A stretch of 21,999 bases of DNA from NCBI GenBank assembly GCA_002732015.1, contig PCCU01000024.1:20560-42558 (forward strand). Direction: 5' to 3'. The position numbers and the translations under genes were made by a program. The notes beneath the pieces are model-generated. The model was not told where the DNA came from. It saw only the letters and a program-made list of their open reading frames with translations, and made no database searches. Positions 15,394 through 21,999 of this stretch are shown in pieces. How positions within the stretch are numbered: position 1 is the first letter of the stretch; each line of letters begins with the position of its first letter. The DNA is from Candidatus Pelagibacterales bacterium. Its GTDB lineage: Bacteria > Pseudomonadota > Alphaproteobacteria > TMED109.

Positions 15394-17374
15394 GATTAGT
15401 TTTCAACCCTTTCACAAAAGGGAATAAATTATTTTTAAGCCAATATAAAAAAACTATGAGGCTTAAAGTCCAAGTTAAGTAACTATATCTACCGCCTACA
15501 TGATAAAAAAGAATCAACGATAATAATGAAATTGATGTCCAAGAAATTAATCTGATAATTTTATCGCTTTTTCTATTTAAAGCTATATAAATATTCGACA
15601 CTATAGCTAAATGATACCAAATTTCATAAACTCTTAACTCCCCTGAAACATGAGATACTATTTTTTTCCATAAGGCAGCATCAAGATTCAATTTAAATAA
15701 AGATATTAAAAACATAATATAGTCCATGGGTTTAGCTCCAAGATTCCAATCTTTATATGCCGCTATGGTAAGAGGTATTATTTCCTTTGTAAAATAATAA
15801 TTATGAATAGGCATAATTAAACAAGGGGTTAACCCTAGCCCAAATAATATAAAACCATAATAACTCTTCTTTCTTAAAAGAAAAATAAAAATATATATAA
15901 CTAATACAATAAAAGCAGGCAGTATATTTGCTCTTAGTCCTAGAGAAAGACCTAACATAAGTCCACCAAAAAAGAAGTAAATATTTTCTATCTTGATATC
16001 TTCTATTTTTATTTTATGAATATTTATTATAATTGCTATACAAGACAGGAATAGCAAATTTGATAAGGGCTCGGCAAACCCACGCATTGATAACTTAACA
16101 TAGTAAAAATGAAAAAACCCAAATGCTTCAAATAATGGAAAAAGAAACCAACAAAAAATAGCAAATATAGCCCACGATTTTCCGAGCAAGTTTTTTAATA
16201 TACTAAATAAAATTAAGGGTAAAAAAGTTATTATAAAAAATAGCATCCAAGGAGACTCATCAAATAGAATATAATTAATTACCCATATATACCTGTAAAA
16301 AGGCATTAAATCATATGCACTTTCCCCTCCTCTAAATGCTTCAACATAATTATTAGTAATTAAACTTTCAACAATTAAGTGAGCAAAGTGAACATAAAGA
16401 AGTCCATCATTTCCACCTTCAAATAAAATAAACTTATCTAAAATAGAAGCTTGATAGAGATACATTAGTGAAAAGGAATAAAGAAATGAAAACCCAAAAA
16501 AAAGTAAATTAAGTTTTTTAAAATTATTATAAATTATTAAACACATTATTAAGGCTAAGATAAATTGTGAATATTCTTTAAAAATATTCTTTATGAAAAT
16601 AGCTTTATTAGGATAAAAAGTGACATTTAGTTTTGGAGTAATGCCAGTTTCGATTAACCATATAGTAAAGGTATTTGTAACTTCGCTATAAAAATTATTT
16701 ACAAATATACATTTCTTCTCTAAATGATTAATACTTTTGTAAGTATCAATTTCTAAATATGCCTGACCTTTCCAGCATAGCTGAGAATTTGTCTCTTTAA
16801 AATCTTTAGGAAATGTATATTTTACGAAAAAAGGCAGTAATTCTCTTTTGGGCTGTTGGTTGCCATAGGCATTATATTTTGTATTATTAAAAGCACTTTG
16901 TTGAAAGGCATAACGATTATGCCAGTTTATTTTTTTAACGTACCTGCTTTCATTACTCTTTTTATAAATTTGTGAAACTCCTGTATCAAATATATATGGA
17001 GCTGGAGCAGAAATATTTTCGGGGAATTTTTTTACAAAATCTTCATTTAGGTGTTTATAAACAATGGGAGGTAATTTTTTTTTAAAAACACTGTCAGTAA
17101 AATCACCTCCAATGAATACATTGCTACCTTCTAAAATATAAGGAGTTTTCATATAATTTTTTATGCATAGTGATAAAATTGTAATACTTATTATTAATAT
17201 CCAATTTCTTTTATCAAAAGATATAACTCCTGCGTAGATGCACATAAATAATATTATCCATGCAAACAAACCTAGCCATGATGAATTTAAAAAGCCTATA
17301 GTTAATATGAAGTTAATAATGAAAAATAAATTATATATTATCTTTAAATTAAAAGAGCTATTTATTTTTAACAT
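15383..17374 (-). CDS. GT-C type multi-pass membrane glycosyltransferase (putative)
   Basis: Integral membrane protein of 663 residues. Three N-terminal membrane segments (about 10-75) are followed by a soluble, probably periplasmic, domain (about 76-265) with W, Y and N-rich segments and three cysteines, then some nine or more membrane segments. FEGGNDGLLYVHFAHLIVESL (318-338) resembles the first catalytic loop of GT-C enzymes such as the PMT/ArnT group, and MRGFAEPLSNLLFLS (430-444) a second conserved loop. GT-C proteins take sugars from polyprenyl phosphates at the periplasmic face. The adjacent, overlapping GT2/GtrA gene would make that donor. An inserted domain before the GT-C core is unusual; I do not recognise it. 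The acceptor (lipid, glycan or protein) is unknown. The C-terminus FVKGLKTNHAS is short and cytoplasmic. Confidence 0.72.
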   Translation of the reverse strand: MLKINSSFNLKIIYNLFFIINFILTIGFLNSSWLGLFAWIILFMCIYAGVISFDKRNWILIISITILSLCIKNYMKTPYILEGSNVFIGGDFTDSVFKKKLPPIVYKHLNEDFVKKFPENISAPAPYIFDTGVSQIYKKSNESRYVKKINWHNRYAFQQSAFNNTKYNAYGNQQPKRELLPFFVKYTFPKDFKETNSQLCWKGQAYLEIDTYKSINHLEKKCIFVNNFYSEVTNTFTIWLIETGITPKLNVTFYPNKAIFIKNIFKEYSQFILALIMCLIIYNNFKKLNLLFFGFSFLYSFSLMYLYQASILDKFILFEGGNDGLLYVHFAHLIVESLITNNYVEAFRGGESAYDLMPFYRYIWVINYILFDESPWMLFFIITFLPLILFSILKNLLGKSWAIFAIFCWFLFPLFEAFGFFHFYYVKLSMRGFAEPLSNLLFLSCIAIIINIHKIKIEDIKIENIYFFFGGLMLGLSLGLRANILPAFIVLVIYIFIFLLRKKSYYGFILFGLGLTPCLIMPIHNYYFTKEIIPLTIAAYKDWNLGAKPMDYIMFLISLFKLNLDAALWKKIVSHVSGELRVYEIWYHLAIVSNIYIALNRKSDKIIRLISWTSISLLSLILFYHVGGRYSYLTWTLSLIVFLYWLKNNLFPFVKGLKTNHAS

Positions 17375-17398
17375 AATAGTTTCAACGTATTTGGCTTT

Positions 17399-18073
17399 TT
17401 ATATAATATTTAATTCTCTAGCAATAAAGTCTATTACACTATTTAATTCATTATGAGCTAAACTATTTGGAGCGGTCTCACCAATCCAATTACCTGATTC
17501 TACCCCTTTTTGAAAGTCAGACCTCAGAGATATTTGGGGAGAGAGTTTCCATTGAGAAGGTAATACTTCTATTATCTTGTCTCTTGGTAGGTTTTTTTGA
17601 GGATGAATTCTTGAAGGAACTATTATGCCTTTTGTTTCTTGATTTTCATTAAAGGTAGAAATAACCCTTTCTATTAAGGGGAATGTTGCTTCCCATTCTA
17701 ACGAACTTAAGCCCACAGGAATAATAACGTTTCTAACCTGCCTTAATAATTCAGTAAAAATAATTATGTCTATAGGCGGCAGGTCCGTAACGACGATATC
17801 ACAGTCTAGAGCCATATTTGATACTGCAGCTCCCCAAGTATGTAATGCATGATGAAGGTTGCTAGAGGAGTTTGGAAGTGTAAGTCTTCTTACTTTTAAA
17901 CCTTTAATTTTTGAATTTTCCATCCAAAGACTTGTAGATCCTATAGGATCAGCATCTATCAATACACATTCCAAATTATAATTTATAGCAAATCCTGCAG
18001 CCAAGTTGACTGCAAGAGTGGTTTTTCCAACCCCTCCTTTTCTATTTGTAATTGCTAAAATATTGTTAACCAT
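17399..18073 (-). CDS. ParA/MinD-like P-loop ATPase (orphan)
   Basis: A 224-residue ATPase of the ParA family. The deviant Walker A KGGVGKTT (12-19) with signature Lys at 12, DADP (40-43) and the Walker B-like DIVVTDLPP (92-100) are intact. No N-terminal DNA-binding extension is present, so it is the short type seen in Soj, MipZ, ParC or PpfA-like positioning proteins. No parB or parS-like element is visible and the gene lies among envelope genes, so chromosome partition is not its likely job; positioning or polar recruitment of a membrane complex is an inference. It starts 2 bp after the end of a 53-aa membrane ORF and ends 24 bp before the GT-C gene on the same strand. Confidence 0.88.
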   Translation of the reverse strand: MVNNILAITNRKGGVGKTTLAVNLAAGFAINYNLECVLIDADPIGSTSLWMENSKIKGLKVRRLTLPNSSSNLHHALHTWGAAVSNMALDCDIVVTDLPPIDIIIFTELLRQVRNVIIPVGLSSLEWEATFPLIERVISTFNENQETKGIIVPSRIHPQKNLPRDKIIEVLPSQWKLSPQISLRSDFQKGVESGNWIGETAPNSLAHNELNSVIDFIARELNII

Positions 18074-18075
18074 AT

Positions 18076-18237
18076 CTAAATTATATTATTATTCAAGACA
18101 ATGTTAAAAAAAAGAATTGCTATTAGCAAGATTATTACCATCACCTTTATTCCTTTTACAATACGAGGAAAAACTAATCTAAGTAAGAATACTAAAAATA
18201 TACTAAATAAAAGCTTAAGTAAAATTTTGCTCACCAT
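18076..18237 (-). CDS. Small two-helix membrane protein, 53 aa (not previously recognised)
   Basis: An ATG at 18237-18235 opens a 53-codon frame starting MVSKILLKLLFSIFLVFLLR and ending in TAG at 18078-18076. Two hydrophobic stretches (about 5-23 and 32-47) flank a basic turn RLVFPRIVKGIK, consistent with a small inner-membrane hairpin. It fills the only sizeable gap in the operon: 11 bp after the ggt stop and 2 bp before the parA start. No Shine-Dalgarno is seen, as for several neighbours. I recognise no family. AT-rich DNA yields hydrophobic ORFs easily, so confidence rests mainly on the spacing. Confidence 0.5.
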   Translation of the reverse strand: MVSKILLKLLFSIFLVFLLRLVFPRIVKGIKVMVIILLIAILFFNIVLNNNII

Positions 18238-18248
18238 TTAATAAAATA

Positions 18249-19991
18249 CTAAAAACCAATTGCAACACCTTCTCTTCTATGGTCTGATACCCCTCCCCAA
18301 AAAGATCCATATTTCCATATTACATTTAATCCACTATTCATTTCTTTTTTTACAATATCGTGGCCAAGCAGCCTAAGGCTAGAAGAAATATTAGACTCAA
18401 AATTTGTTTTTTCTATTTCAGAAAACTTATTTCTAGAACATAAGTGAGGCATGTTAATAGCTTCCTCTAGACTAACACGAAAATTAATTATGTAAAAAAG
18501 TGTTTTTGCTACATAGCAAATGATTCTGCTACCGCCTGGGGAACCTAGTACTCCTATCAATTGCTTATCTTTAAAAACCATAGTAGGAGACATGCTAGAT
18601 CTAGGTCTTTTTTTTGGTTCTACCGAATTCGCAACTTTTTTCCCTTGTTGGTTATGACTTAAAAATGAGAAGTCTGTTAATTGATTATTTAAAAAAAACC
18701 CTCCAACAGTTTTTCCGGAACCAAAAGCAAACTCTATACTACTAGTAAGAGATACGGCATTCCCATAATGATCAATTATACTAATGTGTGTGGTTGAAGG
18801 CAGATTTAAATTTATTCCTGAGTCTAAGTTATTATTTTTAAATATTTTTAGATCCCCATTTTTAAAGTTTTTTGTAGCTCTTTTTAAGTTGATCAAACTA
18901 GCTCTATTTTTTAAATATCTTTCACTTAATAATTCCTTAATAGGAACTCTAAAAAACTTTGGATCAGCTATGTAAATATCTCTATCAGCATAAGCAAGCC
19001 TGGAAGCCTCTAAAAATATGTGCTCATCAAGTATTGTATTCTTATAATCAAAATTTGTGTCAATGCTCTCTAAAAGAGATAGGATTTGTAATACTCCAAT
19101 CCCTCCAGAAGTAGGAGGTGGAAATCCACATATCTTATACTCTTTATATTTTTTACAAAGGGGTCTTCTTTTTATAGTTTTCCAATCATTTAGGTCTGTT
19201 TTTGTAATATTAGGAAACAAATTTCTTTGAATAAGATTCGCAATTTTTCCATTATTTATACTATAGCCATTATTTGAAATAATATTTAATGATTTTGCTA
19301 ATTTAGTATTATTAACTATAGAGCCTACTTTTTTAGGGACATTATTTTCAAAATATATTTTTCTAGAATATTCATCACTTTTTATATGGGGTGCCCATGT
19401 TAGCATTTTATTAAGTCTTGGAGAAACCTTGAAGGACTCTGCATAATTAATTGCATCTGTAAACAGGGTTTCCCATGCAAGCTTGCCACTTGTATTATGG
19501 ACTTCAGCTAGCATAGAATAAAGTCCAGGAACTCCTATTGAAATTGGGTTAGTTATTGCCTTCTTAAATGGCATTTTATTATTTTCTATATCAACATACT
19601 GATTTGGTTTAACATTATTGGGAGCAGTTTCTCTTCCATCCCATGCTTCTAAAATATTAAGTTCCTTATTATAGTAAATCAAAAAACCTCCTCCACCTAG
19701 CCCAGAAGATTGAGGCTCTACTACAGATAAAACATTCTGTGCAGCTATTGCTGCATCAATTGCATTTCCTCCTAATTTTAATATTTTTTTTGCAGCTACA
19801 GCGGCTCTTTCATCAGCACAAACTACCATAAACTTTTTTGAATATTCAATAGAAGATTTTTTTTTATTTTCTATTCCTACTTCAGGATTAGATCTAAAAT
19901 CTTGTTCTGTAGCTAAAATATTATTAGAGTATAGTAATTGTAGAAAAAAAATATATTTGATACATTTAAAAATTGAATTATTAAAAAACAT
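18249..19991 (-). CDS. ggt: Gamma-glutamyltranspeptidase
   Basis: Periplasmic N-terminal nucleophile hydrolase that cleaves glutathione and other gamma-glutamyl compounds; 580 residues, the usual precursor length. A hydrophobic N-terminus (FKCIKYIFFLQLLYSNNILA) acts as a signal peptide. GGNAIDAAIAAQNVLSVVEPQSSGLGGGGF (74-103 region) and the acidic-residue-rich WDGRETAP are family landmarks. Autocleavage is predicted before T400 in PSTTHISIIDHYGNAVSLT, giving the large and small subunits with T400 as nucleophile. SSM (465-467) and GSPGGSR (483-489) match the substrate carboxylate site and oxyanion hole. All are intact. It is the first gene of a minus-strand run and diverges from panC by 21 bp, so the promoter must lie in the panC coding region. 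Confidence 0.96.
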   Translation of the reverse strand: MFFNNSIFKCIKYIFFLQLLYSNNILATEQDFRSNPEVGIENKKKSSIEYSKKFMVVCADERAAVAAKKILKLGGNAIDAAIAAQNVLSVVEPQSSGLGGGGFLIYYNKELNILEAWDGRETAPNNVKPNQYVDIENNKMPFKKAITNPISIGVPGLYSMLAEVHNTSGKLAWETLFTDAINYAESFKVSPRLNKMLTWAPHIKSDEYSRKIYFENNVPKKVGSIVNNTKLAKSLNIISNNGYSINNGKIANLIQRNLFPNITKTDLNDWKTIKRRPLCKKYKEYKICGFPPPTSGGIGVLQILSLLESIDTNFDYKNTILDEHIFLEASRLAYADRDIYIADPKFFRVPIKELLSERYLKNRASLINLKRATKNFKNGDLKIFKNNNLDSGINLNLPSTTHISIIDHYGNAVSLTSSIEFAFGSGKTVGGFFLNNQLTDFSFLSHNQQGKKVANSVEPKKRPRSSMSPTMVFKDKQLIGVLGSPGGSRIICYVAKTLFYIINFRVSLEEAINMPHLCSRNKFSEIEKTNFESNISSSLRLLGHDIVKKEMNSGLNVIWKYGSFWGGVSDHRREGVAIGF

Positions 19992-20001
19992 TTTCTTTAA
20001 T
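19973..20001 (+). promoter_or_regulatory. Possible promoter for panC
   Basis: TTGAAT (19973-19978, 4/6) and TTTAAT (19996-20001, 5/6) are spaced by 17 bp. The start point would be near 20008, about 5 nt before the GTG, another nearly leaderless arrangement. The -35 lies within the first codons of divergent ggt. Support is by pattern only in AT-rich DNA. Confidence 0.27.
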
Positions 20002-20012
20002 GAATATACATT

Positions 20013-20864
20013 GTGCCTACTTTAATTGCTAGAAATTTAAAATCTTTAGAAAAAGCTCTATCAAGTCAGAGAATTAAAAAAAAAAAAATAGGGCTTGTAC
20101 CAACAATGGGAGCTATCCATGATGGCCATTTGGCATTAGTAGACAAGTGCCTAAAGCTTTCTCAAGTTACTGTTGTCACTATTTTTATTAATCCAATGCA
20201 ATTTAATAATAAAAAAGATCTAAAAAATTATCCTACTTCAATAAGAAAAGACATAAGTATATTAACAGAAAAAAAAGTTAATATTATATTTATTCCCAAA
20301 ATAAAAGATATTTATCCATCTGACTTCAGCACATTCATTGAGTTAAAGAAATTTGATAATATGCTATGTGGAAAAAATAGAAATGGTCATTTTTCCGGAG
20401 TAGCAACTGTTGTATTGAAATTATTCTGTTTAATAAATCCTAGGGTTGCTTTTTTTGGAGAAAAAGACTTTCAACAATTGTTTATAATTAAAAAGCTAGT
20501 AAGAGATTTAAATTTAAATATTGATGTTCAGGCAGTAAAAACTGTTAGAGATAAAAGTGGCTTAGCTTTATCCTCTCGAAATAGACTACTTAGTAAAGGA
20601 GAAAAAAATATAGCTTCTAAGGTTAATATCATCTTAAGGGAGATATCTTTAAAAAATTTAAAGAGCATCAAATCTATATTAAAAAAGACCTCCAAAAAGT
20701 TATATTCAGAGGGAGTAAAAAAAGTAGAATATCTGGAAGTTAGGAATGAGAAATCGTTAGAATCTTATACATACGGTAAATTAGGAAATAATCATTACAG
20801 GGTATTTGTAGCAGTTAAAGTAGGCAAAGTAAGACTAATAGATAATTTGCGATTAACTAAATAA
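20013..20864 (+). CDS. panC: Pantothenate synthetase (pantoate-beta-alanine ligase)
   Basis: Joins pantoate and beta-alanine with ATP to make pantothenate, the precursor of coenzyme A; 283 residues, normal length. The HIGH-type nucleotide motif PTMGAIHDGH (30-39), FINPMQFNN (58-66), GHFSGVATVV (125-134), FGEKDFQQL (148-156) and the KMSKS-like ALSSRNRLL (185-193) are all present. The start is GTG at 20013, where homology begins (MPTLIARNLKSLEKAL); no ATG fits in frame. A 13-A run at 20076-20088 encodes KKKK and stays in frame. It diverges from ggt by 21 bp and ends 7 bp from the convergent downstream gene. panB is not in the window. Confidence 0.96.
   Translation: MPTLIARNLKSLEKALSSQRIKKKKIGLVPTMGAIHDGHLALVDKCLKLSQVTVVTIFINPMQFNNKKDLKNYPTSIRKDISILTEKKVNIIFIPKIKDIYPSDFSTFIELKKFDNMLCGKNRNGHFSGVATVVLKLFCLINPRVAFFGEKDFQQLFIIKKLVRDLNLNIDVQAVKTVRDKSGLALSSRNRLLSKGEKNIASKVNIILREISLKNLKSIKSILKKTSKKLYSEGVKKVEYLEVRNEKSLESYTYGKLGNNHYRVFVAVKVGKVRLIDNLRLTK
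20076..20088 (+). repeat. A13 homopolymer inside panC
   Basis: Thirteen consecutive A residues in codons 22-26, giving RIKKKKIGLVP. The frame is intact at this length; any one-base change would destroy the enzyme after about 25 residues, before its catalytic motif. It is the longest A run seen in the window. Confidence 0.9.
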
Positions 20865-20871
20865 AACTGGT

Positions 20872-21945
20872 CTAATCCGTGTAAACCCTCACTTCAGTAT
20901 CTTCAACATTAGCCAAAGCTAGGTCAGTTACTGAGAGCCTGTCTGCAGGCAGTCCCATTGAAATTAAAGAACTTATAATTTTGCCTGCTTCTTCTCTGGC
21001 ATTTGCAGCCCTAGCTGCCTTTTCACTAGAATTTCCAGAAGAAGAACTAACAGCTACCAATGTAAATGAAGCGTTAGGAGACCTTTCTAAAGCTGCACTG
21101 ACAGCTCCAAAAAGACCTTGGTTAAATTTATTCTCTTCACCCTGCATTCTTATAACTGCTATAGGATTCCCTGACAAATTGGCATCTGACCTTTTATCTT
21201 GATTAATAACATTTTCATCATTAGAGGCTGGAAGAGAGTTTAATGTTCCTAAACCGTTTCCATATGATTCTCCAATAGAGATAGCACTAGCTAACTGGGT
21301 TAGTCTTCTTCTTTCGGCTGCTAAATAAATATCTCTTCTTCTAATCGTTTCATTAAGATTTTCTAGCAATCTTGTTAAGGAAACACCTCTTCTTTTAATA
21401 TCATCTTGCAGCATAGATAAATTTCTATGATCTTCATCAACCGCACCTCTTAACCTTTTAGCTGACATTGTTTGATCTTTAAGATAAGAAATTCTTGCAG
21501 ATAGCAGAGAAATTTGATTACCTAATTCTACCATTTCTTGACCTTGGGAACCTACGGCAGCCAATTCTGTTAATGCTCTTTCATATTGATTAAGAAGAAT
21601 CGGGTTGCCTGGTGTAGTTCCAATTTGCAATCTGGCTGAAATTGCCGCAACTGTTGAATGGTAAACTTCTGCACTAGATATCCCATTTGCTTTAAGCAAA
21701 TTAAACAAATTAGTGTTTTGTTTGATCTCTTCTTCTAAATTAGAAAATTCATTTCTCATTTCTGAGATTCTGTCACCTACATAGGTTTGAATAGCAGCTA
21801 CCTCAGGTAAGCTATCATCTGACATGGAATTTTCATCATTTACAAATTCTACAGAACTGTCTTCATTTTCGGTTATTTCATCAATAATTGTTATATCGCT
21901 ATCTTCTTCATTTGTATTAGCAAAAGCGTCGTCTAAAACACTCAT
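20872..21945 (-). CDS. Acidic coiled-coil protein with OmpA-like C-terminal region; function unknown
   Basis: A 357-residue protein I do not recognise. Residues 1-47 are very acidic and disordered-looking (for example NTNEEDSDITIIDEITENED). Residues about 55-75 and 118-215 are heptad-rich helices with many Arg/Glu, probably coiled coil. After a Ser/Asn linker (about 225-260), the C-terminus shows a beta-alpha-beta pattern, NPIAVIRMQG, SFTLVAVSS, KAARAANAREEAGKIISSLISMGLPADRLSV and EVRVYTD, which resembles the OmpA/MotB peptidoglycan-binding fold but lacks a clear NX2LSX2RAX2V motif. There is no signal peptide or membrane segment in the visible frame. The frame is open for 14 codons upstream of the ATG to a TAA at 21985-21987, so the true start is uncertain. 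Confidence 0.6.
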   Translation of the reverse strand: MSVLDDAFANTNEEDSDITIIDEITENEDSSVEFVNDENSMSDDSLPEVAAIQTYVGDRISEMRNEFSNLEEEIKQNTNLFNLLKANGISSAEVYHSTVAAISARLQIGTTPGNPILLNQYERALTELAAVGSQGQEMVELGNQISLLSARISYLKDQTMSAKRLRGAVDEDHRNLSMLQDDIKRRGVSLTRLLENLNETIRRRDIYLAAERRRLTQLASAISIGESYGNGLGTLNSLPASNDENVINQDKRSDANLSGNPIAVIRMQGEENKFNQGLFGAVSAALERSPNASFTLVAVSSSSGNSSEKAARAANAREEAGKIISSLISMGLPADRLSVTDLALANVEDTEVRVYTD

Positions 21946-21999
21946 GTCTCCAAGCGGCCTAAAATCAAGGTCTGAGTCGCTGATTTAAAAAAAAAGAAA

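Noticed and set aside
18101..18241. Plus-strand 46-codon ORF in the ggt-parA gap
   Set aside because: It is the complement of the 53-aa minus-strand ORF, runs against the operon, and its product lacks clear features.
1..21999. Search by eye for tRNA genes, rRNA, CRISPR arrays, insertion-sequence ends and phage genes
   Set aside because: No spaced direct repeats, transposase-like frames or cloverleaf-like segments were noticed; nearly all DNA is taken up by identified genes.

Overview
The window looks like a streamlined, very AT-rich chromosome segment (roughly 30% GC by eye) from a Gram-negative alphaproteobacterium, probably marine and SAR11/HIMB59-like in style. The taxonomic inference rests on the DUF3576 lipoprotein directly upstream of leuS, an alphaproteobacterial RpoH, an FdxA/SUV3-like helicase neighbourhood, and an outer-membrane porin. 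Genes are packed tightly: three convergent pairs end within 7 bp of each other or overlap, and two divergent pairs are separated by only 21-22 bp. No tRNA, rRNA, CRISPR array, insertion sequence or phage gene was seen.

Layout. 1-2463 (minus): a porin gene, a bidirectional hairpin terminator, then a DUF3576 lipoprotein and the N-terminal third of leuS, which runs off the left edge. 2464-2653: a divergent regulatory region with a 22-bp dyad between porin and rpoH. 2654-3529 (plus): the heat-shock sigma factor RpoH. 3522-12175 (minus): a compact five-gene block read polA - SUV3-like helicase - TerB-like protein - fdxA - acnA. 12198-14297 (plus): an MFS transporter gene split by an A12 tract, coupled by an ATGA overlap to an ABC-2 type ATPase. 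14299-19991 (minus): ggt - an unannotated 53-aa membrane protein - orphan ParA-like ATPase - GT-C type membrane glycosyltransferase - GT2/GtrA fusion. 20013-20864 (plus): panC. 20872-21945 (minus): an unrecognised acidic, coiled-coil protein with an OmpA-like C-terminus.

How the genes work together. The GT2/GtrA fusion very likely makes and flips a polyprenyl-phosphate sugar that the adjacent GT-C protein consumes at the periplasmic face, so that pair is a plausible two-gene envelope or protein glycosylation unit. The polA block joins DNA repair, RNA remodelling, an iron-sulfur electron carrier and the TCA-cycle aconitase; co-transcription is inferred only from spacing. Porin and rpoH diverge from one control region.

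The most notable observations are: the A12 tract that splits the transporter, beside an A13 tract that leaves panC open (slippage, phase variation or assembly error); a sigma-70-like promoter built into the terminator between porin and the lipoprotein gene; the 53-aa membrane ORF filling the only gap in the ggt operon; and the porin/rpoH dyad. No clearly new defence or mobile system was found.
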